A stretch of DNA of 64,000 nucleotides from Dasypus novemcinctus (GCF_030445035.2 NC_080683.1:88311675-88375674); one strand, 5' to 3'; positions 25,101 to 37,190 are shown, counted from the first letter of the stretch. Notes: generated from the sequence alone by a model not told the origin. Program-made: numbers and translations.

Positions 25101-26820
25101 AATTAGTTCCTACTTTTAATATTTAAACTACATCCAACTCATGGTTTGGCCTGTGGTTGGTTGTATAGTGGTATACTATTAACACACCTTGCTGCCTCTT
25201 GGCCTTTCTCTCCCTACAAGTAGTTTTACTTTACCCCTAAAGGTAGTTTTAACCCCTGCCTCTGCCCTCCCCCCTCACCCCCCAAATTCACTTGCCTTTC
25301 TGATCTAAAAACTTGTCTTTGGGGTAAAGAGTAGTGTCAAAAGGTTGTAACAGTTCAAGAGGTCAGAAGGAGCTAGCTTGGCTCCTGAACTCTGCCCCTC
25401 CATAGCTGACAGATTGCAAGAGAAGTGTATTTAAATTCTCCAGGAGACAATTCTGGACAGAGAAAAGGAGGGATAGGATTGGGTTATTAAGATACAGGCC
25501 ACTGTATTTTAACCAGTGGTTGTGAGGGAAGGGCGCCTGGAGAAAATAAAGTCATTCTTCCCTTTACTAAAACAACTGAAACTTGAAAAATTTACTTTTT
25601 GTTTGGTAAAATGGGAGAGAGTTCCAATGTCCTTAGCCACAAGGGACCAGTTTCACTGAGAAGAGAACAGTGGCAACTCAAAATTTGGAAACCATTTGGG
25701 GAAGGGGAAAATTGGCTGTTAATTGGCAAATGTTCCAGCGGGGCTGTTTTTTGTTGGGATGTGTTATTGTATGTATATATATATGGGCCTGAATCTCTGC
25801 TAAGTTTATAAAGTTGATAAAAGGTGGTTTGTAAAATCTTGATTTTTGTTGACTTAGTAAAAACCCACTGGAACTCCGAAAAAAGAAAAAAGAAAAAAAG
25901 AAAGTTTGAGCAACTACATTAACAATAGACAAGATTTCAGAACAAGGACTATTATCAGGGAAAAAATGGACACTTCATAACAATCAAGGAGTCAGTACAT
26001 CAAGGGGACATAATCTTAAATGTTTATGCAGAGCTTCAAAATATATGAAGTAAAAACTAATAAAATTGAATTGAGAAATACATCCACATTTATAATTGGG
26101 CAGAGTTCAACATCTTTCAACAATTGATAGAACAAATAGAAAATCAATGAAGATATGGAAGACATGAACAACAGTATCTAATTTAGTTGACATAGAACAC
26201 TCTACCCAATAACAGCAGAATACAATTTCTTTTCAAGTGCCCATGGAAAATTTACAAGGTAGACCATATGGTAGACCATAAAACAAGTCTCAATAAATTG
26301 AAAATTATGCAAACTATAAATAATGTGCAAATATGTCCCACAATAGCACTAAATTAGAATTTAGGAGAAACATAGCTGAAAAATCCCTAAATACTAGGAA
26401 AGTAATTCACGTACTTTGAAATAATACATGAATAAAAGAAGAATCACAGAAGAAATTAGAAATTATTTGGAACTGAATGGAAATGAAAGCACATCCAATT
26501 GCATGGGATGCAGCTAAAGCAGTGTTTAGAGGTAATTAAATCATTATTTAGACAAAGTTTCAAATCAATGATCTAAGCTTCCATCTTAAGGAAAGATGAA
26601 CAAATTGTACACAGAATAAGTAGAAAGATGGAAGTAATAAAGATGAGGGCAGAAGTCAATGAAATAAAAGGCAGAAAAAGAAAAGAAAATCAATGATAGA
26701 CCTGTAGGCAGAATTATCAGGAAAAAAGACAAAAATTACCAAATCAGAAATAAGAGTAGGGGCATCACTACAAAAGTTAAAGACATTAAAAGGCTAAGGA
26801 AATATAACTTTTTACCAATA
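22120..26820 (+). mobile_element. Old L1 (L1M-type) LINE with a later insertion inside
   Basis: A plus-oriented, decayed L1. ORF1-like sequence lies at about 23380-24060 (for example GCAGATTAGACACTGGAGAA). An ORF2 endonuclease-like region begins near 24540 (AGTGTAAATACTCCAATTAA), breaks at 24725 where another element has inserted, and resumes at about 25911 (GAGCTTCAAAATATATGAAG, AACACTCTACCCAATAACAG, GGGATGCAGCTAAAGCAGTG). It fades out near 26820, just before a retroviral LTR. There is no reverse transcriptase core or 3' end. Frames are heavily broken. Confidence 0.7.
24726..25900 (+). mobile_element. PolyA-tailed insertion of unknown origin inside the L1 (probable retrocopy)
   Basis: L1 ORF2 sequence is interrupted by about 1.17 kb that ends in an A/G-rich tail of A-runs broken by single Gs (25878-25900). 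The L1 motif AAAGAAAGTTGGA before it and a near copy AAAGAAAGTTTGA after it look like a target duplication. The body has no L1, SINE or LTR look and no long frame; AATAAAG occurs internally near 25545. It could be an L1-mobilised copy of a 3' UTR or noncoding RNA. It contains two copies of a motif near TTTTTTAAACCCTGCCCCCC with ACACACTAGGAA, at about 24822 and 24966. I do not recognise the source. Confidence 0.5.
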
Positions 26821-26852
26821 TGAATTCTTGAATCTTCTAAGCCTTCTATCTT

Positions 26853-27332
26853 TGTTGTATAATTTGAGAGAAGTTCAATTATTTGTGTATAGAAAGGCCA
26901 GGACTCAGGAATGATTTTGAGAAGGAAAAATGGTTTATTGATGGCCAGCTGGACTTGGGAACTTTTTGTTTCAAGCCCGAGCCCCAAACAAGATTTTTGA
27001 GTCCCTTTTATACAGAGAGGAAAGGCCAAATGGTTCTTTTATTTTAGTTCTCAATAGGCTTGAACTAGCATGTATCTTCCACATCCTAGGTAAGCTTTTA
27101 GCATGGACTTCATACATGTGCTTTTAGCACATTTGGTTTGCATTTCCCCTGAATATTTAAAGTTTATAGAGTTTGCATTGATAAACTGTTTCCTGGGACT
27201 GGAGTCGTTGCCATGGTCACCAAGGGCAGGACTGCAGCCTCTCATCATCCCACACCCACAAGTCAGGACAGAGAGCTTAGGTTAAGGTTATCTCCAAAGA
27301 GACAAAGAGCCTCCCACCCATAGCCCACATCA
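26853..27332 (-). repeat. 3' LTR of the ERV (480 bp)
   Basis: Nearly identical to 32887-33373. On the minus strand an AATAAA lies near 26938-26933 (TTTATT on the plus strand), fitting an LTR polyadenylation signal. Confidence 0.88.
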
Positions 27333-29929
27333 TTTCCCCCCTTATGCCAAAGTTTAACTTGCTAAGCTTTGGCATAATTATTGTTGGAGCTATGAGGTGG
27401 ATGGCTGTTTGTTGTTTTGATTGATTACTTTACTTATCAATTTTTAATGTAGCATACAGGACTTTGCTTTTAGAAGTTTAGAAGTTTTCCTCCTGGACAG
27501 CAGAATCCTGGGGGGGGGGCCCCCCTGCAGTCATTCTGGGGCCACCTGCACTCACGTGGATTTCCAGTCAGGCTCCAGATCCATCTATTAATTTTGTTTT
27601 GCTCTTAAAGAGTTTACACCTTTAATCTTAAAGTGGTGCTGGAGGGAGATGATCCCTTTTCTGTAACTGCTTCCTGCTGGCCATGGGCTGTCATCATTGT
27701 CTAACAAGGTGTAAAATTCTTATTGCATTTTAACTGGAGGAAGATGGATCTGGCATTCTGTACGAAGTTGGATGAAGTTTTCATGTGGTTAATAAGATGT
27801 TCACTCTGAAAGAAACAAACTCAATTAGAATTTTGAAATACCTGCTTTTAAAAGAGGACATTAGATTACAGAGGTAGACAAGGTTAGGTGCTTATAAAGA
27901 TGGCACCCCTTTTTAAAAGCTGGTGGGAACAGTATATATATATATTTCTCTAAGTTATTTTCAGAGAGAAATTGCAATAGATACTTAGCTTTGTTTTGAA
28001 GACACATTTCAGGCTGTTTAATAATTGCCACTCATGTTCTGTTAGATGCTCCTGGTGAACTGGCACCTTTTGGACAGTTGATTTCATTCAGGATTAGTGC
28101 ACTAAGATGGAAATTTTCTTAGTTTTTAGCTGTGGGTGTGGATCAGAACTACAGAATAAAGTTTTTTTTTTTTTACATTTCAGTTTTAATTGTACAACTT
28201 TTGGTAATTTTGACTGTTTAATAGGTGACCCATTATTAGCAAGCAAGCCTCATTTTTGCAACACAGTAAAGTACACTAGAATAGTAAGTTGGCTGAGCCT
28301 GGCTAAGACTGTTGTTGTATTTTATAGACATGTTTATTAATTAGAAAATAAAGTTACCAGGAATTTAACATGTTTAATATACTTTTGTACCTGATCCAGA
28401 ATAGAAAAGATAATGTTATAATTATTAGGCATATATTTAGTATAGGATAAAAGTACAACACTTTAGTATTAATTAATGTATTACTTAATGCATAAGAATT
28501 TTGAGTTGTAATTAATAGTTTTAAGTTTCAGGTTTGTAATACTTTACATGTTATTTCTCCATGGGAGCAGGCCATAATGCCAATTGTGTTTAAGTTTTAC
28601 TTACAGTATCCTGGTATCATGGCTCCACTTAGCATGTTCTTCACACAGTGAGCAAGTTGCAGCATTATTGATTCTAGAGAGTTTCCAGTGTTCAACTGGC
28701 CTGGTGCATAGTGCTCTCTGGAGGCGATATCCATTGTATACTTGGCTGTATTGAGTTATCATTGGCTGCTGTAGGAGCTTGAAACTGCAACATAGTTTCC
28801 ATTGACTTCAGGAGCAGAACCAGAGGCTGATATAGCAAATATTTTTAATTGAGGGGTCAGTGACCAGCCTAGCCAATAACTCACATGGAGAGGCAACCTG
28901 TAATGTATTTAAGGCCTGGTTTGAATGCACAAAAGAGTTTGACAATGTGAAAGTTTATTTTTTGTTTTTATATATATTTTAAACAATTTAATGCAACACA
29001 TCATATATTAATTGACGGTTTACTTATATAATTTAACATTAAGATAATAGGTATTTTACTTTAGAAATAGAGGGAAAAAACTATATTTCATTGTTAATTT
29101 GAAAACAGAAGATTCCTAATAGAATCAAGATAACTTATTACTACTTACTTAAATATGCACCTTGCAGTGGCTTTCAGACAGGTTTTATTATTACGAAGGT
29201 ATTCTTTGCCACTAATACTAATCTAAGTTTTTAGTTAACAATGATTTCTAGAACTAGAACTATTTAAATATTTTCAATTTGGAAGATGTTTTACAAACTC
29301 TTTATAATTGACTACAACCACATTGACTAGTTACCTTATATTTAAATAAACTTATTAAATTACAATTACTAGCCAGAAAAATTTACTTTATTTATTTAAG
29401 AGAGCATATTTACAATTTTTTTCTTTAGCTTAATTTTATTAACGTGAACTTACAATTTTTATTACTCTAAAGATTTTGTACATATAATGTTAATTTAGTT
29501 TATAAGTTAACTATGGGAGATTACACTCAAGCTAAATAAAATTGAAACCATTATAGTTTATGCAAGGAATGTTTTCTTTTTTTCTTTACAGGAAGCTAAA
29601 ACTTTTTTTTTGTTTAAGTTATGAAAATGAATAATATTTAAAAGCATACATACACAATTACCTAATTTCTTTAATCATAATCCAGGAAAGATCTCTCCAT
29701 AGTTTTCATGGACTTTTCTTCACTTACTGAAATTTGTTAGCAGAGCCACTAATTAATTTTATTTTATGGCTGACAAAAGGTTTAAACTGGGAAATTACAG
29801 GGTAAACTGATTCTTAATTCCCCAGCCTAGTAGATAGGTTTAATGTGCCATGCCTAGTCTTACCCTCAAAGCTCTTGCAAAGAGGAGGCCCTTTCCCAGT
29901 AGTTCTTATAATTAGATTTCTATATGACC

Positions 29930-30300
29930 TTTCCATCCTGCTTAGTCTAATTTGGGCTCCAGGAATATTTATTCACATATAACTGCATATGTAATTTTTA
30001 ACAATTTGAATAGAGCTCTTTTAGGAATTTTCACTTGTTAATTTGATATTATCATCCTGATGTATGAAGACATACACTGAGCAAATGAGCAGATACAAAT
30101 AGAGTTAGACACAGAAACACAACTCATTGATGTTACTTATAATTTACATTATTTTATATACTGTTTAGCTTAATTTGGGGACCAGAAATATGTATTACTT
30201 ATATAACTGCATATTTCACCTCAACAATTTGAGCAAATAGGCAGACATGAATAGTTTGACACAAAACATAACTTTAGTTACTGAAAACTTCCACTTTTTT
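29930..30300 (-). repeat. Diverged tandem duplication inside the ERV
   Basis: The block around ATATAACTGCATAT, followed by AACAATTTGA and by GAGCAAATGAGCAGA, recurs about 240 bases on in altered form. A 20-bp direct repeat ending GCAGTTTTACAC lies at about 30360-30400. Confidence 0.55.
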
Positions 30301-32210
30301 TATAAAATAAGTGTGACTGCAAAACATTTCAAAGACTCCTGAAACTTTTCTTAATTTGCACTATGACTGTGCAGTTTTACACTATGACCATGCAGTTTTA
30401 CACAAGAATTTTCTTTCTTAACTAATGGATTGTAACCAAAATGTTCCCAATGTTTTAACACAATTCTTTTTTTGTTTCAGAACTTTATATTTTACCTTAA
30501 ATGTAGCAGAATTTTAGATAAACAACAAGATTAATTCTTGAAGCTTCAGGGAGATAGACTGGTTTCTCTCATGAATTGCCACTCTTAGGAACACTGACAG
30601 TAAAAGCAGGAGACTTCCTTTATTCCCCCCAGTTCTTGGAGATAATAAAACTCCAGTGGTTGTTTAACCTTAAGGACTAAGAATTCCACTAGGCAGCAAT
30701 TTAGTTTACACTTGGATTCATGAGAGAAAGCAGGGTTACTAATATCAGTAGGACAGGAGACAGGGATGTCCCAAAGTACACCTTTCCCTGGACTATAGGG
30801 GCAGAAACTGTCATGAAATAACCATAGGCAAAGGCATGTGAAGGGGTGAGGCTAGGCTTGGAGTAACCATAAATGAAGGTAAGGTTAGTTTAGAATTTAC
30901 ACTTACAATAATAGTTTCAGGCTAAATTCACTCAGTTATAATTTCAGTTATTTTTCTGCTGTTTTATAATATAAATGCATCTATAAATCATCTTAACTCT
31001 TACAGTTTTCATTAAGTTTTAACCTTAAGGTGAATTGGATACTTTTATTAATTAAGCTACAAGAATTTTATTAGTAACAATTCTGTGAAGTTCTGCCTTA
31101 GTAATGGAACAAATTTTCATCTACAAGTTATGCATTTAATTCAGCAGCAAGAGAGTATTGGCATTTAAAGATTCATTTTAAACTATGTTTTTACTTTTTT
31201 TACTGTGAATTCTTAGGTGCCAGCAACTGACAAAAGCTAAACAGATTTCAAAGTGGCATTTTATTCTTTTTTAAAAAATTTTCCTCTGTAGTCTCACAAC
31301 CCTGAAGTTCTCAGCCAGACCATTGAAAAGGCTATCAAGTGATTAGAGGTCTATTGTTTCAAGTGATAGCCTCCTTTCTTCAGACAAGTTTACAGTTCTA
31401 AAACATTTTAAAGTATTTCTTCAGTCTTACAGAGGGAGAGAGATTCAGAAAAGTAAAGAACCCCTAGGGAGGGAACTTTACTGCATTTATTTTGATTCTG
31501 CTTTTCATCTCCTTCACATCCCCCCTTCCAGGCAGTCAGGTGCACAACAATCAAATAGGAATGTGGCTTATGAATAGAAGGTGTGGATTCACTGGAAAGG
31601 GGCAAGCCACTCCCCACTTTCCAGCTTTCTGCTAAAATGGGCAGACAGAACTTACTCAAATTCGGCACCTCTCCCAGGGACCCAGCCACTCTGACTGGGG
31701 CAACCCCAACAAACCCAGGTGCATGGCACAGGCACAGATGGCCTCCAAGCCCCGGCAAAGGGACAGACCAGAGATGAGGCAGCAGAGCATGCACAAACAT
31801 CCAGATTCTGCAAACATCCAGACTCCCCAGTTTTGCCGCATAATCAATTCACCCCCTTGCCAATGGCAAGGGAGGGTTCCAGCTCAATTAAATTCCACCA
31901 CTTTACATAACCACACAACTCCAACACCATCGTTGAGCTGACACAGACAGAAGCACAAAGGTCACTAATCTGACCCACAAGTTCTATATATATGTTTTTT
32001 CAGCATGGCTGTCCCCATAGCCATCACAAACCTTAGAGAGAACACTTAACATTAACATCTGGTATAAAGACAATTCATTCACAATTCAGCACCATAACAA
32101 AAGATTCCAGCTGACCTTTTCACTGTTTAACTTTACACCCAGACCAAGCTTCACTAGAAAAGCCAATCCATTTTCCTGTAACCAAGTTTTTAAAAAAATC
32201 CAGACCAATT

Positions 32211-32490
32211 TCCAGGACGTTAGGACTTGAAACTATAAACATTCCTTCCTATTTTAATCAAGCCTCCACTTCTTCAGTGGATATAAGACCAGTACCAGAT
32301 TCTAATATGCAGTTAGACAAACATAAAACACCAGGCTTTTTCCCAGTTTTTTTCTCCAGGACATTAGGACTTGAACTTATAAACAACTCTTCCTATTAAA
32401 ATCAAGCTTCCACTCCTTCAGTGGATGTAAGACCAGTACCAGATTCTAACATGCAGTTAGACAAACCTAAAACACCAGGCTTTCCCCTTT
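32211..32490 (-). repeat. About 144-bp tandem duplication in the ERV leader region
   Basis: Two adjacent copies begin at 32211 and 32355 with TCCAGGAC, and share GTAAGACCAGTACCAGATTC (ATAAGACCAG in the first copy) and ATGCAGTTAGACAAAC. They have diverged by several percent. Confidence 0.85.
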
Positions 32491-32864
32491 TCCCCAGTTT
32501 TCCTCCTTTTTTCCAGACCTAGAGAGAACGACTTCCCCCCAATTTTCTGGGGCTACTAGGGTTCTTTCGGGAGGTGATCAGCCTCCCCCTCCTAGCAATT
32601 AAAGCTAGGGTTGTCCAGACTGTGCTCGCGTGGGGAGTCTTACCTTCTTCCATGTTCGGAGTTCTTTTTCATTCCCAGAATCTTTCTCTTCAGACCTTCC
32701 ATTGCCCTTGATTTTTGTCAGGAAGTTTCTGGTGGAGCCCACATCTTTTCTGGATTAAATTTAATCCACGGGTGCCCAGATTGGGGGTTCACCCGAGTCC
32801 TTCCGGCTTCCTCAGGGATTTGGAAGGGGCAGCAAAATGCTGCCCTCTCTGGCCTTCGTTCGTA

Positions 32865-32882
32865 ATCCTGGGAGAGCCCCCA
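32865..32882 (-). other. Primer-binding site, tRNA-Pro type, of the ERV
   Basis: An 18-base site beginning TGGGGGCTC and ending GGAT on the minus strand lies directly inside the 5' LTR. It resembles the tRNA-Pro primer site of class I retroviruses. Confidence 0.8.
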
Positions 32883-32886
32883 AAAA

Positions 32887-33373
32887 TGTTGTAGAATTTG
32901 AGAGAGGTTCAATTATTTGTGTATAGAAAGGCCAGGACTCAGGAATGATTTTGAGAAGGAAAAATGGTTTATTGATGGCCAGCCAGACTCGGGAGCTTTC
33001 TGTTTCAAACCTGAGCCCCAAACAAGATTTTTGAGTCCCTTTAATACAGAGAGGAAAGGCCAAATGGTTCTTTTGTTTCAGTTCTCAATAGGCTTGAACT
33101 AGCATATATCTTCCACATCCTAGGTAAGCTTTTAGCATGGACTTCATACATTCTAGATAAGCTTTTAGCACATTTGGCTTGCATTTCCCCTGAATATTTA
33201 AAGTTTATAGAGTTTGCATTGATAAACTGTTTCCTGAGACTGGAGTCGTTGCCATGGTCACCAAGGGCAGGACTGCAGCCTCTCATCATCCCACACCCAC
33301 AAGTCAGGACAGACAGCCTAGGTTAAGGTTATCTCCAAAGAGACAAAGAGCATCCCACCCATAGCCCACATCA
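32887..33373 (-). repeat. 5' LTR of the ERV (487 bp)
   Basis: It pairs with 26853-27332 and carries a short extra partly duplicated segment near 33145-33170, around AAGCTTTTAGCA. Confidence 0.88.
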
Positions 33374-35033
33374 CCTTGAATAACTGCTTTCCCACATTAC
33401 ATTTCTAGGTATGAACTCCCTGTGAGGTCTTTGGGCAACCCTGTGGTATCATGCTATCATAACTTTCTTCCAGATTGACATCAGTTAATTAATCAGCACC
33501 CTTTAGATATGATCATATGGTAACCATAAGCTTTGTTGAAGTTGCTGATTTAACATACTGTTTGTAAACTTATGATCTGACTGGCCTGGCAAAGGACTCG
33601 AGATTCTGAGCTGTCACCATCGCTAAGGTTTGCATGTTTCTTGAGTGCTTCAATTCTGTCTTCTGGCTTGTTGTGTCATGTTGCACTTCTCTTATATTTA
33701 TATGTGCTCCTCTCTGTCCCATGCTTGGCAAATCACATTAGGCTTTCATCCCTCAATTTCTTCTACCCTCTGCCTTCCCCGTCCTCCCTTGTGCAGTGTT
33801 GCCTCTGTGAATAGTGTCCTTTGGTGTTGTGAAATTTATAAACAGAGTAACCTTATCTATGGTAGCCTTGAAAGCAGCTTATTTTCTGTCTAAGGGGCTG
33901 TGCCATCTTTCCACAGTATTTTCACCCCCTTAGGCAAGTCAAAACTACTTGGAGAAATAAATGTCAGTTTACCCTTCCCTCAGACTCCTAAGAACTTTGC
34001 AGGTGATTGTCTTGGGACACATCTCTTCCTCAGTTTTAGGAAAAGAAAGCAGTGGAGTCCTTACAGGGAATTGAGGTGAGGGGGTAACCTTTACGAATAC
34101 TGTGCTTCCCCCAAATTCATTCAACAAATATTTATTGAACCTTTACTTATGAGCCAGGTACTGTATTAGGCTTTAGGAATATATCAGTGAACAACACAAA
34201 ATTTGTGGACCTTAGGTACTGGACAGTGCCTCCTTTAGTTGCTTTCCCAACAAGCATGCTGGGGGTGGGTGGGTAGGCACTGTTGTGTGACAGCACTGGT
34301 TGACATCAGCTAGTTAATCATCCATGTCCCAAGGAGGAAAGGATTGACTCCACAGCTCAAACTTTGGTGAACTTAAAAGGTGGTGGATTTGCTGCTTTAT
34401 GGTCCCAGTTAAAGGTTTTAGTCACTAATTGAGGGGAAAAGGAACAGTCCTACTGACACCTTATACTACCATGTTTCATTCAAGGAAATGGGGGTGGTGG
34501 TACAGAGAAAAAATATATCCCACTGCCTTTTGAGACCCTTGCTATAAACTAATTGAGCTGAGAACTGAGGTAATGCTTACTCTGGGACAAAGGGTGGGTG
34601 GTTATATTTTCTTGGCCTACAGAATGGAAAATACCAAGGTTTTCCCCCCTTTTCTTTCTTTAAATGTATCTTTAAATATGTGTGCTAAGTACTAAAAACC
34701 ATATTTCCAGATACTACAGGATCCTTTTGACTTCAGCCTAAACTGCTAAATTTCTGATTCTTTCCCTGTTTCCCATTCATATTTTCAAGAGAAAATATCT
34801 AATTGTTCAAGCTCATCTTTTCATACCAGGCAATGGGATATTCTTTCACTGGGAATCTATGGGATAATGCTTTCCCTGTCTAACCATCTGTGGCCATGAA
34901 GGTAGGAAGGAGGTGGGGCACATGTTGGAAGAGGGCAGCTCCTTCAACCAGCAGTATGGAAGGGCCTCTTCATTCTGAAGGGGCTCCAGACTGGCAGTGA
35001 CCATGTACAACAACTGATCAAGATTGCTATGGT
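33374..35033. other. Intergenic stretch, mostly unassigned
   Basis: I see no gene here. An L2-type piece with ATTCAACAAATATTTATTGA lies at about 34115-34215. The rest is unassigned AT-rich sequence. Confidence 0.6.
34115..34215 (+). mobile_element. Old LINE (L2-type) fragment
   Basis: ATTCAACAAATATTTATTGA followed by CAGGTACTGTATTAGG and ATATCAGTGAACAACACAAA matches a widespread mammalian old-LINE motif. The class is from memory. Confidence 0.5.
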
Positions 35034-35490
35034 TGTTATAGATTGAAATGTGTTCCCCAAAAAGATATGTTGAAGCTCTAATCCCCAGTACTTCAAAATG
35101 TGACCCTATTTGGAAGTAGAGTTCTAGTAGCTGGAATTAGGCCAGATAGTATGAGGTCATATTAGAGTAAGGAGGGCCATTAATCCAATGACCCAAGCTA
35201 TGACTGGTGTTCTCCTAAGAAAAGGAAATTTGGACACAATCAGATAGAGGAGAGAATGCCATGTGATGACTGAGACCACGAATGCCATGGATAACTGGCA
35301 AGCCCCTGCCAGAAGCCAGGAGAGAGCATGGAGAAATTCTTCTCTGCAGACTTCAGAGGAAGCATGGACTTGTTGACTCTTTGATTTTGGACTTCTAGCT
35401 TTCAGAACTGTGAGACGATACATTTCTGTTGTTTTAAGCCATCCAGTTTTTGTTAAGATGTTATTGAAGATCTAGCAAACTAAGTAAGCA
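35034..35490 (+). mobile_element. Solo LTR of MLT1 type (ERVL-MaLR)
   Basis: It begins TGTTATAGATTGAAATGTGT, contains CCAAAAAGATATGTTGAAG and GAACTGTGAGACGATACATT, and runs on through TTCTGTTGTTTTAAGCCATC to about 35490. This follows the remembered MLT1 LTR layout. It is ancient, with no paired LTR. Confidence 0.72.
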
Positions 35491-35677
35491 TCCAATCCAT
35501 ATTTCTCCATATGAAGTCTAGATAAATTGTGCATACCTAAAAGAGAAAAAATCCTAGCTCTTTCTTCCTACCTAGACACATTTGGGAGGATGGGTTCCAT
35601 CTAAGAACTGAATCAGGTCCTTACTAATAGCAAATTCAAAGTTTCAGAAGGTCATTGATGGTTAAGAAGTATATGGG

Positions 35678-36040
35678 GGGAAACGGACTTGGCCCAGTGG
35701 TTAGGGCATCTGTCTACCACATGGGAGGTCCGCGGTTCAAACCCCGGCCGCCTTGACCCGTGTGGAGCTGGCCCATGCGCAGTGCTGATGTGCGCAAGGA
35801 GTGCCGTGACACTCAGGGGTGTCCCCCGCGTAGGGGAGCCCCACATGCAAGGAGTGCACCCTGGACCGAGAGCCGCCCAGTGCGAAAGAAAAGTGCAGCC
35901 TACCCAGGAATGGCGTCTCCCACACTTCCCATGCCGCTGACGACAACAGAAGCGGACAAAGAAACAAGACGCAGCAAATAGACAGAGAACAGACAACCGG
36001 GGAGGGGGGCAATTAAATAAATAAATCTTAAAAAAAAAAA
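35678..36040 (+). mobile_element. DAS SINE, full length, with target duplications
   Basis: Box A (TGGCCCAGTGG, 35690-35700), box B (GGTTCAAACC, 35734-35743) and a pure A-tail are present. It is flanked by AAGTATATGGG at 35667-35677 and 36041-36051, an exact 11-bp target duplication. Confidence 0.92.
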
Positions 36041-36051
36041 AAGTATATGGG

Positions 36052-36140
36052 AAGTTCACAATTATTACACACTTACTGTTTATGTATGTTTATGTATGAG
36101 TGATATATTTCAATAAATTTAAAAAAACAAAACAATAAAA
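36052..36140 (+). mobile_element. Short polyA-tailed LINE 3' end sharing a target site with the DAS SINE
   Basis: A piece of about 90 bp ends in TTTCAATAAATTTAAAAAAA and further A-rich sequence. It is followed at 36141-36151 by another copy of AGTATATGGG, so the same target motif occurs three times. Confidence 0.55.
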
Positions 36141-36949
36141 GAAGTATATGGGCTACCAGATTTTCATTTGTTGAGAGTGTATGTGCTGTACATAGTAACC
36201 TGAAGTACTCTGTGAAGAAGTAGGCTTGTAGATTGTGGGGAAATTAGACCAATTTGTATGGCTTTCCTGTGACAGCATAGTGTGAGTCTGTACACACAGG
36301 GTGGGACTGCTGGAGGTCCAGACAGGGTCTGCATTGTGCTGGTGTAGTCTACTTTGTGCTACTGCTGAGGATGAAGGGAAAGAGTGACCTTCTCCGATGC
36401 CTCAGGTACGTCTTCTGGAAAAGAAAATGGTAGACTGCTCAGAGGCACTTCTACTAGCTTGGGTCTGGTGGAGAAGATATTGTGAAGGTTTATTGCACTT
36501 TGAGTCCTGGTTCAATCTTTACCAGTTAAGGCCCAGACTCTTGGATTCTGTGACTTTAGGCCCCAAATCACATATGTCTCTCAGTATTGTTTGGCCTATA
36601 CAGTATTTTTCCTTTTTGGTTGCTGTTTTAATTTAGCTACCAGCTAAAAAATCAGGCAATTTCAAATCCCCAAATTTTACACTCCAGTCTCATCTGAAAA
36701 TTCTGGCCCTGCAGGACTTGTGTTCTTTCATGATGACAGTTGACTGAGCTGAGTAGCCACTCCTCTTTTACATGAACCAGTGCAAGCACCCTCTTGATTT
36801 TCTCAGTCAGACCCAAACTTCACTCCTTTATGGCACTTCTCTGACCCCAGGCATTTGAGTTTATGGTTCCTACTATAGAGACCAGCTAACAGTCTGCTCC
36901 AAGGCAGACAGCCTTTTGAAGGCAGGAAAGCATGGTACAATCATGCTGC

Positions 36950-37190
36950 CCCTGGAGGCAGTCCATCTTGTTTTGAATTCTAGCTCCTCAGTCAAGCTGA
37001 GTGATAGCCCACAAGTTATCTCACTTTTCCAAGTCTCAGGTTTCTCATCTGTAAATCCTCGCTCATTAGGATTAACATCATAGTAAGTGACATAGAATGT
37101 TTCATGGTAGCTGGCCCTTAGCAAGTTCTCTATAAACAGCAATTTTCATTAACATCTTCACTATTATTATTACTATAATTTATATACCTA
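36950..37190 (+). mobile_element. MIR SINE
   Basis: TCTCAGGTTTCTCATCTGTA followed by AGGATTAACATCATAG matches the MIR 3' half. Confidence 0.6.

Larger units (their letters stand above)
26853..33373 (-). mobile_element. Gammaretrovirus-like endogenous retrovirus (ERV1), LTR to LTR, broken
   Basis: This 6.5-kb fossil is oriented leftward. Its 3' LTR is 26853-27332 and its 5' LTR 32887-33373; both start TGTTGTA on the plus strand and end CCACATCA. A primer-binding site at 32865-32882 on the minus strand resembles tRNA-Pro (TGGGGGCTC...), separated from the 5' LTR by four bases as in murine leukaemia-type viruses. A polypurine tract (AAGGGGGGAAA, minus strand) abuts the 3' LTR at 27333-27344. 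The flanks TCTT and CCTT may be a 4-bp target duplication. The LTRs differ by about 18 substitutions and one small indel over about 480 aligned bases by eye, near 4%, suggesting an age of several to about ten million years. The interior is AT-rich and I recognise no gag, pol or env; it is broken throughout or mostly non-viral. Confidence 0.82.

Noticed and set aside
31408-31800. 130-codon minus-strand frame inside the ERV, as a possible viral gene
   Set aside because: No retroviral protein signature is visible and overlapping frames on the other strand are equally long. I treat it as part of a broken fossil.
35157-35423. 88-codon minus-strand frame with a hydrophobic end
   Set aside because: It lies inside an MLT1-type LTR and is chance.
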